From assembly GCF_004330295.1 (NCBI RefSeq), contig NZ_SJOJ01000009.1, forward strand, positions 62,001 through 126,000: a stretch of DNA of 64,000 nucleotides, given 5' to 3'. Made by a program: the position numbers and the translations under genes. This stretch comes from Rahnella victoriana. Its GTDB lineage: Bacteria; Pseudomonadota; Gammaproteobacteria; Enterobacterales; Enterobacteriaceae. Shown piece by piece: positions 47,821 through 57,590 of the stretch. Numbering within the stretch: position 1 is the first letter of the stretch; each line of letters opens with the position of its first letter. The notes beneath the pieces are model-generated. The model was not told where the DNA came from. It saw nothing but the letters and a program-made list of their open reading frames with translations, and ran no database searches.

Positions 47821-48202
47821 TTTCACAGATCTGCTGCCAGAGCGCGCGTTTGGCGCCGGCGTCTTGATAAAGTTCGGCCAATGCCGGACTGGATAACTGC
47901 GGGCCGGTCAGGGTGAGCGGTTCGCCCTGCCCCAGCCGCCATATATTGCAGCGGGTTTCTTCGGGCAACATCGTCACCTGTTCAGGTGTCAGGCGGTAAA
48001 CCTGAGATCCGGTTAACGCCAGACTGCGCAGGACATCATTCACCAGCGGATCATCTTCAGCAGGCGGCACATCGGCCACAATCAGCAGTCTGGTGTCTGC
48101 GGGCAGGCTGACCGCCACTTCGCCCTGTAATACCGCAGGCCGGCGCAGCGTCCACTGAGTAATCCCCAGTTGCTGTAACAATGTATCTCGTCTGGATGCC
48201 AT
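47789..48202 (-). CDS. holD: DNA polymerase III psi subunit HolD
   Basis: The 137-residue protein starts [22 protein letters not shown] and is the psi subunit that links the clamp loader to chi and SSB. It matches E. coli HolD (137 residues) and shares the holD-rimI overlap and the divergent rsmC neighbour. Confidence 0.92.
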   Translation of the reverse strand: MASRRDTLLQQLGITQWTLRRPAVLQGEVAVSLPADTRLLIVADVPPAEDDPLVNDVLRSLALTGSQVYRLTPEQVTMLPEETRCNIWRLGQGEPLTLTGPQLSSPALAELYQDAGAKRALWQQICENEQHFYPDAR

Positions 48203-48341
48203 GCCTGTTTCCTGCCCGTTGAAATGCGAAAAGCCCGGCTATGCTAGCAAACACATCGAATATGCGCCAATAAAGCTCGATTACTCAATCAGGGGCGAAG
48301 AGTATATAATCGCGGGCCAAACCCTGAGGAGCCTTATCCTG

Positions 48342-49388
48342 ATGTCTGCATTAACTCCGGCCAGCGAAGTCATACTGCGCCATAGCGAAGAATTTGAAGG
48401 CCGCCGCGTCCTGTTCGCCGGTGACTTACAAGACAGCCTGCCTGCTGAAATCGACGCCGAAGAAGTCCGCGTCCACACCAATATGTATCACCACTGGCAA
48501 ATGCTCAGCAAACCGCTGGGTGACCACGTTCAGTTTGGTTTAGTGGCGGATGCTGAATTCATCGCCCCGTGTGATGTGCTGGTTTATTACTGGCCGAAGA
48601 GCAAACTGGAAGCGAAATTCCAGCTGTTTAACCTGCTGTCCCAACTGCCGGTCGGCATCGATGTGTTTGTCATTGGTGAAAACCGCAGTGGTGTCCGCAG
48701 TGCGGAAACCACGCTGGAAGGTCTGTGTGAACTGAGCAAAGTCGACAGCGCGCGTCGTTGCGGTTTGTATCATGGCCGTCTGGAAAAACAGCCTGAATTT
48801 GATGCTGACGGCTGGTGGGATCAATACATGGTCGAAGAAGTGACCATCAAAACCCTGCCGGGCGTGTTCAGCCGTGAAGGTCTGGACAGCGGAAGCCTGT
48901 TGCTGATCAACAGCTTCGAAGAACCGGTGAAAGGCAAAGTGCTGGATGTCGCCTGCGGTTCCGGCGTGCTGGCCTCTGTGCTGGCGATGTATTCGCCGAA
49001 GATGAAAATCACCCTGAGCGATGTGAGCGCAGCCGCTATCGAAGCCAGCCGCGCGACACTGGCCGCGAACGACCTGCCGGGCGAAGTGATCGCCAGCAAC
49101 GTCTATTCCGACATTGCCGGTCGTTTCGATATGATCATCTCCAACCCGCCATTCCACGAAGGGCTGCAAACCAGCCTGACGGCGGCGGAGCAACTGATCC
49201 GCGGTGCGGTAAGCCATCTGAACATTGGCGGCGAACTGCGTATTGTGGCGAACGCCTTCCTGCCGTACGCCGCTCTGCTCGATGAGACCTTTGGCAGCCA
49301 TGAAGTGCTGGCACAAAATGGCCGTTTCAAGGTGTACAAAGCCGTACGCGGACGTCCGCCACGGGATCTGAAAAAGAAAAAACGTTAA
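48342..49388 (+). CDS. rsmC: 16S rRNA m2G1207 methyltransferase RsmC
   Basis: This 348-residue protein has two tandem methyltransferase-like domains; the C-terminal one is active, with AdoMet loop [12 protein letters not shown] and the NPPF motif in [10 protein letters not shown]. It methylates G1207 of 16S rRNA in the 30S subunit. The start [20 protein letters not shown] (48342) is preceded by GAGGAG; the 47 residues upstream in the longer ORF are not conserved. TATAAT at 48305-48310 may be its -10. Divergent from holD and convergent with the aldo/keto reductase gene. Confidence 0.95.
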   Translation: MSALTPASEVILRHSEEFEGRRVLFAGDLQDSLPAEIDAEEVRVHTNMYHHWQMLSKPLGDHVQFGLVADAEFIAPCDVLVYYWPKSKLEAKFQLFNLLSQLPVGIDVFVIGENRSGVRSAETTLEGLCELSKVDSARRCGLYHGRLEKQPEFDADGWWDQYMVEEVTIKTLPGVFSREGLDSGSLLLINSFEEPVKGKVLDVACGSGVLASVLAMYSPKMKITLSDVSAAAIEASRATLAANDLPGEVIASNVYSDIAGRFDMIISNPPFHEGLQTSLTAAEQLIRGAVSHLNIGGELRIVANAFLPYAALLDETFGSHEVLAQNGRFKVYKAVRGRPPRDLKKKKR

Positions 49389-49403
49389 TCCGTTTTACCC
49401 TGT

Positions 49404-50396
<993 letters not shown>

Positions 50397-50520
50397 GTTT
50401 TTTCCTTAAGACTCAGTGAGGGAGAAGTAACGTGATGAAGTCTGGTTGTTATGCAGGAAAAGATAAATCAGTGAAAACGTGCAACACTGTTCAGAAATCA
50501 CAAACAATCGGCGGAAGGTT

Positions 50521-51459
50521 ATGGACCACATTCAGGCGATGAAAATTTTCATTCGTATCGCTGAGCTGGAAAGTTTCAGCCGGGCAGCGGAAGACCTTAA
50601 TCTGCCCCGTGCGACAGTCAGCACCACCCTGAAAGGGCTGGAGCAGCGGCTCGGCGTCCGCCTGTTTTTACGCACCACGCGACAGGTCAAAATCACTGAC
50701 GAAGGTAAAATCTATTACCAGCGTTGCCTGCAATTGCTGGCGGCGCTGGAAGAAACGGACTCGCTTTTTGCCCATCACAAAAATCAGCCCGCCGGCACCG
50801 TCAGGATCGACATGCCGCATTCGCTGGCGCGCGTGATGGTGATCCCGGCGCTGCCGGATTTTTATCAGCAATATCCGCAGATTACCCTGAGCATCAGCGC
50901 CAATGATAACGCCATCAATTTGCTGGACCAGGGAGCAGACTGCGTGCTGCGCGCGTGGCCTTCAGAAGATGAAAATTTGCAGTCACGCCATCTGGCCGAT
51001 CTCAGGCAGATTACCTGCGCCTCGCCGGACTATTTAGCGAAATTTGGCACGCCGCGGACCCCGCAAGATCTCGCGGGACATCAGGCTGTAGGGTATTTTT
51101 TCGCGCATCAGCGGACAGAATCGCATCTGGAATTTGTCACTGACGGCAAGGTTGAAAAGCGGGCGCTCACCCGCACGCTGACCGTCAGCGGAGCAGACGC
51201 CTATGTCGCCGCCGCAAAAGCGGGCTTTGGCCTGATTCAGGCCTCAGAACTGGCCATGGAGCAGGAACTGGCACAGGGAAGTCTGGTGGAAGTGTTACAT
51301 CAGCATCGGCCGCCGCCGATGCCGCTGTACCTCATGTATCCGCCGGGACGTTTTCTGGCACCGAGGATCCGTGTCCTGCTGGACTGGCTGATCCGGTTGT
51401 TTTCCGGGCCGGTTCCGCCCCATGTACAGGACAGCGTTAACGGAAAAATCGTTTATTAA
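50521..51459 (+). CDS. LysR-family regulator, divergent from an aldo/keto reductase gene
   Basis: The 312-residue protein has a LysR HTH (about 1-60; ESFSRAAEDLNLPRATVSTTLKGLEQRLGVRLFLRTTRQV) and an effector-binding PBP2 domain. The start is the ATG at 50521 (MDHIQAMKIF); the upstream ORF part has no support. It probably regulates the adjacent reductase gene. The effector is unknown. Confidence 0.85.
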   Translation: MDHIQAMKIFIRIAELESFSRAAEDLNLPRATVSTTLKGLEQRLGVRLFLRTTRQVKITDEGKIYYQRCLQLLAALEETDSLFAHHKNQPAGTVRIDMPHSLARVMVIPALPDFYQQYPQITLSISANDNAINLLDQGADCVLRAWPSEDENLQSRHLADLRQITCASPDYLAKFGTPRTPQDLAGHQAVGYFFAHQRTESHLEFVTDGKVEKRALTRTLTVSGADAYVAAAKAGFGLIQASELAMEQELAQGSLVEVLHQHRPPPMPLYLMYPPGRFLAPRIRVLLDWLIRLFSGPVPPHVQDSVNGKIVY

Positions 51460-51555
51460 ACCATCGATTAACCTGACGACGCACTGACACAGGGAACCAT
51501 TCACCGGGAATATGCTGTTTTTTACATCAAACGTCCGCAATGGGGGAAATAACTG

Positions 51556-51583
51556 TTGACGCACCCGGGAAAATCTCTAGAAT
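51556..51583 (+). promoter_or_regulatory. tRNA-Leu operon promoter
   Basis: TTGACG (51556-51561) and TAGAAT (51578-51583) are spaced by 16 bases and followed by a GC-rich discriminator (TCGCCTCCG), typical of a stringently controlled stable-RNA promoter. It lies about 70 bases before the first tRNA. Confidence 0.75.
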
Positions 51584-51653
51584 TCGCCTCCGTGGTTGTG
51601 TTACTCACTGATGACATTCTTATGAACGCATCAATGCAGTAATCAATTGGAAC

Positions 51654-51739
51654 GCGATGGTGGCGGAATTGGTAGACGCGCTAGCTTCAGGTGTTAGTGT
51701 CCTTTGGATGTGAGGGTTCGAGTCCCTCCCTTCGCACCA
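51654..51739 (+). tRNA. tRNA-Leu(CAG), copy 1
   Basis: An 86-base class II tRNA with encoded CCA. The anticodon loop TTCAGGT gives CAG. The acceptor stem GCGATGG/CCTTCGC has U5 opposite U68. The variable arm GTCCTTTGGATG is one base shorter than in copies 2 and 3. It heads an array of three leucine tRNAs like E. coli leuQPV. Confidence 0.95.
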
Positions 51740-51775
51740 ATACAATCACGAGATTTATATTGCACGGCACGGTAC

Positions 51776-51862
51776 GCGATGGTGGCGGAATTGGTAGACG
51801 CGCTAGCTTCAGGTGTTAGTGTCCTTACGGATGTGAGGGTTCGAGTCCCTCCCTTCGCACCA
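51776..51862 (+). tRNA. tRNA-Leu(CAG), copy 2
   Basis: An 87-base class II tRNA with encoded CCA and anticodon CAG. It is nearly identical to copy 1, including the U5/U68 mismatch, but has the longer variable arm GTCCTTACGGATG. Confidence 0.95.
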
Positions 51863-51907
51863 CTCCGGTGATATAAGTCGAATCAGCAGTAAGCAGAAAT
51901 CATCTGT

Positions 51908-51994
51908 GCGAAGGTGGCGGAATTGGTAGACGCGCTAGCTTCAGGTGTTAGTGTTCTTACGGACGTGAGGGTTCAAGTCCCTCTCTTCGCACCA
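51908..51994 (+). tRNA. tRNA-Leu(CAG), copy 3
   Basis: An 87-base class II tRNA with encoded CCA and anticodon CAG. Acceptor stem GCGAAGG/TCTTCGC restores an A5-U68 pair and has a G7-U66 wobble. T-loop TTCAAGT differs from copies 1 and 2 (TTCGAGT). Confidence 0.95.
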
Positions 51995-52108
51995 CATGAT
52001 TCTGTTCCTCCGGTTTTCCTTCCTGCAACACTTCTTTCAGTTTCAAAAAATAAAAAATCCCTGCAGATTTATTGTGCTTTCTGTTTTTCATCTCAAAATA
52101 TCCTTGTA

Positions 52109-52393
52109 TTACAACAAACTAAAATTCAACGTAACCGCAGCCAGACCACCTGCCAGCGCCATGAATGAAGGCAACAGCATATAATGGCGTAACGTGCGGT
52201 GGAACAACATGCCCAGCGTCACCAGCATGGCGACGACGACCAGCACACGCAGCTGATCCAGCGACATATGTGCCAGCGCCAGCAAAGGCATCAGGGCGCA
52301 AGGCAACAAGACGCCCCAGCCACTGGTCAGGCGCTTACCCAGCATCCATACAACCGCCCAGATCCCACATGCCATGACAATTGCCGGTATCAT
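52109..52393 (-). CDS. yjjZ: DUF1435 membrane protein, YjjZ-like
   Basis: The 94-residue protein has three hydrophobic segments and the motifs LTSGWGVLLPC and HRTLRHYMLLPSFMALAGGLAAVTLN. I recall E. coli YjjZ (DUF1435), next to leuQPV and rsmC, with the same SGWGVLLP and RHxxLLPS-LALAGGL motifs. The ATG at 52393 is chosen because GGAG lies 7 bases upstream, and a Fur-like box sits just beyond it; the longer ORF start would put that box inside the gene. Function unknown. Confidence 0.75.
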   Translation of the reverse strand: MIPAIVMACGIWAVVWMLGKRLTSGWGVLLPCALMPLLALAHMSLDQLRVLVVVAMLVTLGMLFHRTLRHYMLLPSFMALAGGLAAVTLNFSLL

Positions 52394-52411
52394 AACCCTG
52401 CTCCAAACGTT

Positions 52412-52430
52412 GATAATGAGAACTAATATC
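52412..52430 (-). promoter_or_regulatory. Fur-type box upstream of yjjZ
   Basis: GATAATGAGAACTAATATC matches the 19-base Fur consensus GATAATGATAATCATTATC at 15 positions. It is 19 bases before the yjjZ start, a repression position. From memory, yjjZ is in the Fur regulon of E. coli. Confidence 0.7.
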
Positions 52431-52711
52431 ATATAGGATTTTTTCTCATTTACCACCTATTTGCTTGCGGGTCCTTCGTATGGGTGACACCTGCCGACAA
52501 AAGTGCTAATTTTGATGCCGTTAAATCAAATTATAAAACAGCCATAAATACACAGTGACGATAAAAACGATATTTATTGCATTCTAATAATTACGGATTA
52601 GTACTATTAGCCTGCCTGCATGGAACTTGTCTTAATGGAATAAGCACGCGGTATAGGGCGATAAGACACTTTATCTATTCAGCACAACACACAATAAATA
52701 GAGTACATTTG
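52431..52711. other. Spacer between yjjZ and the GGDEF gene
   Basis: AT-rich, contains an in-frame upstream extension of the GGDEF ORF without good coding character. No further feature seen. Confidence 0.4.
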
Positions 52712-53806
52712 ATGATATCTCATTCCTATGATGAGCTGCTGAAAAGCAAACATCGGTTGGCGATGTTGCTATTCTTTTTTTTAAATAGTGCCACTGCCCT
52801 ATTTAGTATGGTTTACCCACCAGAGAACGCGGCATCAACTCCCCTTCCGCTGGTACTGATCTTTGGACTTTGCTTTGCCGGGTTAATATTTTCTTTTTTC
52901 AGTAAGAAAAATTACTCTGCCCATCTGAATATGTGTTCCGTGATGGTCGGCCTGTTATGGGCGTGGCAAATTGCATTACGTTTCGAACAAATTGGCCATC
53001 TGGATAAGAATTACCTGCTGGTGAGTTTACTCAGTATATTCTTTATCAGTGCCATCGCTTTGTCAGATAATTTTCTGGCTTTTTGCCTTCACGCAGTACC
53101 TTCTACTCTTTGCGTCATCTTTTTGGACGATTTTCAACACGTCGGACGCATCGTGTTTACCGTGTCATTACCGCTTATCGGGCTGTGGCTGCACCATCTG
53201 ATGCTCAAACGCAGCGATGAATTTACCCGCAGAATGGTCTCGAATCTTTACAGCGAACGGGAGAAATTCAGCGATCTGAGCATGCTGGATCCCCTGACCG
53301 GATTGTACAACCGCCGCGGCCTGCAAAATAAGCTGGAAACCCTGTTCAGTCAGGCATCTGGCCATTATGTCATGCTGCTCGATATCGACCATTTCAAAGC
53401 CTATAACGATAACTACGGCCACAGTATGGGCGATCAGGCGCTGGTGCGTGTCTCTGCGGCTATCCGCGATGCGGTACGTTCGCGGGATGTGGTGGTGCGC
53501 TACGGCGGGGAGGAGTTTCTGGTGCTGATGTCCAACGTCAAACAGGAACACGCTGTCCGTATGGCTGAACGTATCCAGAATAAAGTGCTGGGGCTGAATA
53601 TCCCGCATTTATTTAATGCCGAAGTCTCCACACATGTCACAGTCAGCGCGGGGCTTGCCGCACTGGAAGAAGGCGATTTTATTCAGGCGTTAGGCAGTGC
53701 CGATGCTTCACTGTATAAAGCAAAGAACAGTGGCAGGAATAAAATATTCTATGCCTGGGAAGAACAGCGGGACAGGCAGGAAATCATCGAAGAAAAATTA
53801 GCCTGA
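52712..53806 (+). CDS. Membrane-bound diguanylate cyclase
   Basis: The 364-residue protein has an N-terminal membrane region with about six hydrophobic segments (10-165), a short linker, and a GGDEF domain (about 190-355) with an intact active site GGEEF (265-269) and the inhibitory I-site RSRD (256-259), five residues upstream as usual. It should make cyclic di-GMP from two GTP. The sensory membrane module is of unknown ligand. The ATG at 52712 (MISHSYDELLKSKH) is preferred; the 45-residue longer ORF looks non-coding. It lies beside the rhamnose locus. Confidence 0.85.
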   Translation: MISHSYDELLKSKHRLAMLLFFFLNSATALFSMVYPPENAASTPLPLVLIFGLCFAGLIFSFFSKKNYSAHLNMCSVMVGLLWAWQIALRFEQIGHLDKNYLLVSLLSIFFISAIALSDNFLAFCLHAVPSTLCVIFLDDFQHVGRIVFTVSLPLIGLWLHHLMLKRSDEFTRRMVSNLYSEREKFSDLSMLDPLTGLYNRRGLQNKLETLFSQASGHYVMLLDIDHFKAYNDNYGHSMGDQALVRVSAAIRDAVRSRDVVVRYGGEEFLVLMSNVKQEHAVRMAERIQNKVLGLNIPHLFNAEVSTHVTVSAGLAALEEGDFIQALGSADASLYKAKNSGRNKIFYAWEEQRDRQEIIEEKLA

Positions 53807-54199
53807 GGGGAGTTTACCCGTAACATTAATAACACCACGTTTAATGTTATTCATTTTTCTGCTGGCGATGACTCATTGCAATGATATTCTTAACTGAAGC
53901 CCGCCATTCATTATTTCTGCATAACCATTCAACTTTCAGCCAGATTAATCAATCTGGCTGAAAGTAAACAGGCTTGTTTCCTTTATTAAATGTTACGCGA
54001 GCATGTTACTTCGCGCGTATTCTTCCTGCGTAAATAATCCATAACCCTGCCAAACCTTGCCGGAAATAATACCGGATAATAAAATTCCTAACCCCCTTCT
54101 CTGTCCGCGTCTGCGCCATCCATTTTGTGCGTCTCTCAGACCCTGTCCTCATGGGCTAGCTTCTTGTTTTTACGTGATTATCCCCTGCGTTACTGAATT
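53807..54199. other. Spacer after the GGDEF gene
   Basis: Part of the 580-base gap before rhaT. It holds a perfect hairpin at 53932-53965 (listed separately). The remainder is without a recognisable gene. Confidence 0.45.
53932..53965. repeat. Perfect 15-bp inverted repeat
   Basis: ACTTTCAGCCAGATT (53932-53946), loop AATC, AATCTGGCTGAAAGT (53951-53965). There is no immediate T-tract on either strand, so it is at best an atypical terminator for the GGDEF gene. Confidence 0.8.
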
Positions 54200-54294
54200 T
54201 GTGAACTGACTCATGTATACCTTCCGGCGAGTGCCAGCACGCTTTTCACAGTGGCACTGACTGGAAGGCTGCCTGACTGGGCACTTCTTACACT
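54200..54294 (+). promoter_or_regulatory. rhaT promoter: CRP site, two RhaS half-sites, -10
   Basis: CRP site TGTGAACTGACTCATG at 54200-54215; half-site ACCTTCCGGCGAGTGCC at 54219-54235; inverted half-site at 54253-54269 (complement GCCTTCCAGTCAGTGCC) after 17 bases; -10 TACACT at 54289-54294. The layout matches the rhaBAD promoter base for base. Confidence 0.8.
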
Positions 54295-54386
54295 ACCGGC
54301 CACCCGCTGCCCCGATTTCTGAAGGATCAGTTAACCGCAGCGTATTTGCTTATCTCACCACCCTACAAATATAAAAGGCTTAGTGT

Positions 54387-55421
54387 ATGAACAATTCGAT
54401 AGTGTTAGGGATCATCTGGCATCTGATAGGAGCAGCCAGCGCAGCTTGCTTCTACGCGCCCTTTAAACAAGTCAAACACTGGTCATGGGAAACCATGTGG
54501 TCGCTCGGCGGCTTCTTTTCGTGGATCATTTTACCCTGGACCGTCAGCTACATTTTACTGCCTGATTTCTGGGCCTATTACGGCTCATTCAGCCTCGCGA
54601 CCCTGCTGCCTGTATTTCTGTTTGGCGCCATGTGGGGCATCGGTAACATCAACTATGGCCTGACCATGCGCTATCTCGGCATGTCGATGGGGATTGGCAT
54701 CGCGATCGGTATCACGCTGATTATCGGCACGCTGATGACACCGGTCCTGCAGGGCAAAATTGGCATGCTATTCGGCACTGCGGGCGGCCAGCTTACGCTG
54801 CTGGGGGTATTTGTTGCCGTTATCGGCGTGGCGATTGTCAGCTACGCGGGTTTCCTGAAAGAGAAAGCGCTGGGGATTAAAGCCGAAGAGTTCAACCTGC
54901 GCAAAGGGCTGGTTCTGGCCGTGATGTGCGGGATTTTCTCTGCCGGGATGTCGTTCGCCATGAGTGCTGCCGTGCCGATGCACGAAACCGCGCGTGAGCT
55001 GGGTATCGACCCGCTTTACGTCGCGTTGCCAAGTTATGTGATCATCATGGGCGGCGGCGCCATCGTTAACCTGGGTTTCTGTATCATCCGTCTGGCAACC
55101 CGTAAAACGATCTCGTTCCGCGCCGATATGTCGGTGGCAAAATCACTGCTGCTCACCAATGCGGTCTTTTCCATCATTGGCGGCGTCATGTGGTATCTGC
55201 AATTTTTCTTCTACGCCTGGGGACACGCCAGCATTCCGGCAGAATATGATTACATGAGCTGGATGCTGCACATGAGTTTCTACGTACTGTGCGGCGGTAT
55301 CGTCGGACTGGTGCTCAAGGAATGGATTGGCGTGGGCAGGAAACCGGTGCGCGTTCTGTGTATCGGCGCGCTGGTGATTATTCTGGCGGCCAACATCGTG
55401 GGGATGGGCATGGCGCTGTAA
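54387..55421 (+). CDS. rhaT: L-rhamnose/H+ symporter RhaT
   Basis: The 344-residue inner-membrane protein has ten predicted transmembrane segments and begins [35 protein letters not shown]. It equals E. coli RhaT in length. It imports L-rhamnose with a proton. Converges with rhaR; promoter carries CRP and RhaS sites. Confidence 0.96.
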   Translation: MNNSIVLGIIWHLIGAASAACFYAPFKQVKHWSWETMWSLGGFFSWIILPWTVSYILLPDFWAYYGSFSLATLLPVFLFGAMWGIGNINYGLTMRYLGMSMGIGIAIGITLIIGTLMTPVLQGKIGMLFGTAGGQLTLLGVFVAVIGVAIVSYAGFLKEKALGIKAEEFNLRKGLVLAVMCGIFSAGMSFAMSAAVPMHETARELGIDPLYVALPSYVIIMGGGAIVNLGFCIIRLATRKTISFRADMSVAKSLLLTNAVFSIIGGVMWYLQFFFYAWGHASIPAEYDYMSWMLHMSFYVLCGGIVGLVLKEWIGVGRKPVRVLCIGALVIILAANIVGMGMAL

Positions 55422-55457
55422 GCGCAGCGTTAACCCCTTTTCACCTGACGGCAGAAC

Positions 55458-56339
55458 TTATTCTGCCGTCATCACCGGTGAGTTCAGCGGCGACATCTTT
55501 CCTGACTGCCCCACGAAACGCTGGCGGTAGTCACGCGGTGAAACCCCGCAGGCGCGGCTGAACACCACAGAGAAATAATTACTGTCATCAAATCCGCATT
55601 CCGCCGCCACATCACTGATCGTCATGTTGCCGTAACGCAGCAAACTCATCGCCCGGCACAACCTCAGCTGACGCAAGTAATGCGTTACGCTCATGCCGGT
55701 ATGCTGTTTGAACAACGCACGCAACGCACGCGGATTCAGCTGATGTTGCTGACAAAATGTCTCAAGATGGAAATTTTCGGCGACGTTAGCCCGCAATGCC
55801 ATCAGCAATAAATCCAGCTGATGGGCATCCGGCAACGCGCCGCTGTCCGGCCGGTGACGAAAACGCAGCAACAACAACGCCAGTTGCATCAGCAGGGCTT
55901 CACTCAGCTGCACCGACAGCGGCTCAGACTTCATACACTCTTTCGCCAGCTCATCGACTTTATCGCGCAAAACCGACATCCCGAGCGTGCTCAGCCGCCA
56001 GTATCGCTGTTCCTGACTGGCATTCTCCTCCGGCAACAGTTGTGACCAGTCAGCCGCCAGCCCGAAACGCTCACGGCAGAACAGCACATTATCCAGCGCC
56101 AGCTCATTTACTGACTCATAGCTGTGCCGGTCCCGGGCGTTAATATAAAACAGATCACCGCAGGTGATGGGATAAGGGATATCGTTCCAGATATGCAGAC
56201 CATTTCCGCGCCAGACGATGACCAGTTCATCGAAATCGTGGTCATGGCTGGGGAAATCCGCCTGGGGATGGCGTTCGGCCACCACGACCGAATTCATGCC
56301 GGTCAGGAAGAAGTCATTCTTACTCAGTCTCAATGACAT
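55458..56339 (-). CDS. rhaR: L-rhamnose regulator RhaR (AraC family)
   Basis: The 293-residue protein has an N-terminal cupin (about 10-120; HDHDFDELVIVWRGNGLH, CGDLFYINARDRHSY) and a C-terminal AraC double HTH (about 185-280; LNPRALRALFKQHTGMSVTHYLRQLRL, DVAAECGFDDSNYFSVVFSRACGVSP). RhaR binds rhamnose and activates rhaSR. The ATG at 56339 gives MSLRLSKNDFF as in E. coli; an upstream TTG is rejected. It follows rhaS with 83 bases between. Confidence 0.9.
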   Translation of the reverse strand: MSLRLSKNDFFLTGMNSVVVAERHPQADFPSHDHDFDELVIVWRGNGLHIWNDIPYPITCGDLFYINARDRHSYESVNELALDNVLFCRERFGLAADWSQLLPEENASQEQRYWRLSTLGMSVLRDKVDELAKECMKSEPLSVQLSEALLMQLALLLLRFRHRPDSGALPDAHQLDLLLMALRANVAENFHLETFCQQHQLNPRALRALFKQHTGMSVTHYLRQLRLCRAMSLLRYGNMTISDVAAECGFDDSNYFSVVFSRACGVSPRDYRQRFVGQSGKMSPLNSPVMTAE

Positions 56340-56422
56340 AGCAGCAATCTCATACCCGTTTGACGACAAAATAAACGAGGCGATTTCGGTGTGTTATCCC
56401 GAAGACCGCAAGAGGGTGCCGC

Positions 56423-57250
56423 TTAACGTAGCTGATCACGCATGAGTTTTGGCGACACCGAAAACTCCCGACGGAATTGGGTCGAGAAATGGTTACTGTC
56501 ACTGAACCCGCAGGCATACGCGATATCGGTAATGCTTTGATCACTATGATGTAAGCGACGGCGCGCTTCTAATAAACGCAGCCGGTTGAGATACCGCTGA
56601 GGCGTCATGCCCGTGTAATGCTTCATCTGCCGGTGCAAGGTTCGCAGCGCCAGTGAAAAACGTTCTGCGGCTTCAGTCCAGTTAACATCCTCACTGTAAT
56701 GGGACTGGAGCCATTGCAAAAGTTGATTGACCTTGTTTTCCGATGTATCTCGCAATTGTGGCTGGAAACAGTCCTGATAAAGCAGGATCAGCAGCTGTAA
56801 AAACAGGCTTTCGCGCGTGGCGATATGTTCCATTTCCACGCTGGCAGGCAGCGCCTCCAGCTGCGTGATGCAGTTCAGGACCTGTTGCAACACACAAGGA
56901 CTGAGTTGCCAGTGGATCTGCGACTGATAGTGGTGTTCCTGCGGCAAAAAATGGCCGACATCCTGAATGAAGCGAAAGGCTTTCGGTGAGCGAAACAACA
57001 CATTGGTCAGACGAAGATTGTCCACATTCTCAAACAGATGATGATCGCTGGCGCGCACGAAACAGACCGTTCCGGCCGTCAGTGTGTAAGGGTTGTCATT
57101 AAAGATGTGCACACCTGATCCGCTTTCCACCAGCATAATCTCGTGGAAATCATGGTAGTGCTCCGGGAAGACATCTTGCGGAAGACGCCGCTCGACCGTC
57201 ACGGTCAGCTCAGGTGCCGCAAAATAATCATCACCTCTCAGTAACGTCAT
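56423..57250 (-). CDS. rhaS: L-rhamnose regulator RhaS (AraC family)
   Basis: The 275-residue protein has a cupin (about 1-110; FPEHYHDFHEIMLVESGSGVHIFNDNPYTLTAGTVCFVRA) and an AraC double HTH at the C-terminus (FSLALRTLHRQMKHYTGMTPQRYLNRLRLLEAR, DIAYACGFSDSNHFSTQFRREFSVSP). It activates rhaBAD and rhaT with rhamnose. GGAGG precedes the ATG at 57250. The longer ORF start is unsupported. Divergent from rhaB. Confidence 0.94.
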   Translation of the reverse strand: MTLLRGDDYFAAPELTVTVERRLPQDVFPEHYHDFHEIMLVESGSGVHIFNDNPYTLTAGTVCFVRASDHHLFENVDNLRLTNVLFRSPKAFRFIQDVGHFLPQEHHYQSQIHWQLSPCVLQQVLNCITQLEALPASVEMEHIATRESLFLQLLILLYQDCFQPQLRDTSENKVNQLLQWLQSHYSEDVNWTEAAERFSLALRTLHRQMKHYTGMTPQRYLNRLRLLEARRRLHHSDQSITDIAYACGFSDSNHFSTQFRREFSVSPKLMRDQLR

Positions 57251-57388
57251 TGTTTGCCTCCGGTTCAACATCATTATGCTTCGGGAAACAACCCTACCCT
57301 GCACGCGACATCCTTACCTTCAAACCACGGCGTTAAAAACGTCATAAGCGGTCATATTTCAAAGATTGCCCCTGTCGTGATGCGGATC

Positions 57389-57404
57389 TGCGGCAAAGAT
57401 CACA
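57389..57404 (-). promoter_or_regulatory. CRP-like site for rhaSR
   Basis: TGTGATCTTTGCCGCA (minus strand) has a perfect TGTGA half and a weaker distal half. It lies about 140 bases upstream of rhaS, consistent with a rhaSR promoter. RhaR half-sites could not be placed with confidence. Confidence 0.5.
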
Positions 57405-57466
57405 ATCGCCTCTCCGGCGTTACGCTGACGTTGCAACCCCCCGCATGAACCAGCTTTGGAGCGTTA

Positions 57467-57561
57467 TGTGATCTGCCTCGCATCTACCTTTTTAATGCTG
57501 CCATCCCGCCAAAACCGGTGGCAATCACCGGAAGGTACCCCCGAAACGCCTCCCCTACACT
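57467..57561 (+). promoter_or_regulatory. rhaBAD promoter: CRP site, two RhaS half-sites, -10
   Basis: CRP site TGTGATCTGCCTCGCA at 57467-57482; half-site ACCTTTTTAATGCTGCC at 57486-57502; inverted half-site at 57520-57536 (complement ACCTTCCGGTGATTGCC) after 17 bases; -10 TACACT at 57556-57561. The last half-site shares 15 of 17 bases with the first rhaT half-site, and every element is offset from the rhaT promoter by exactly 3267 bases. Confidence 0.85.
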
Positions 57562-57590
57562 GGCCGCATATTCAATAAGGAATGGCCGCT

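Noticed and set aside
51654-51660. Damaged acceptor stem in tRNA-Leu copies 1 and 2
   Set aside because: The 5-68 position is also unpaired in E. coli tRNA-Leu(CAG) as I remember it, so the genes are likely functional.
52394-52456. Longer N-terminus for yjjZ
   Set aside because: A Fur box lies inside the extension and the downstream ATG has the proper GGAG at 7 bases.
57310-57366. RhaR half-sites upstream of rhaSR
   Set aside because: Two ATC-TT-like elements exist but their spacing (23 bases) does not fit the known 17-base gap, so the assignment is unsafe.
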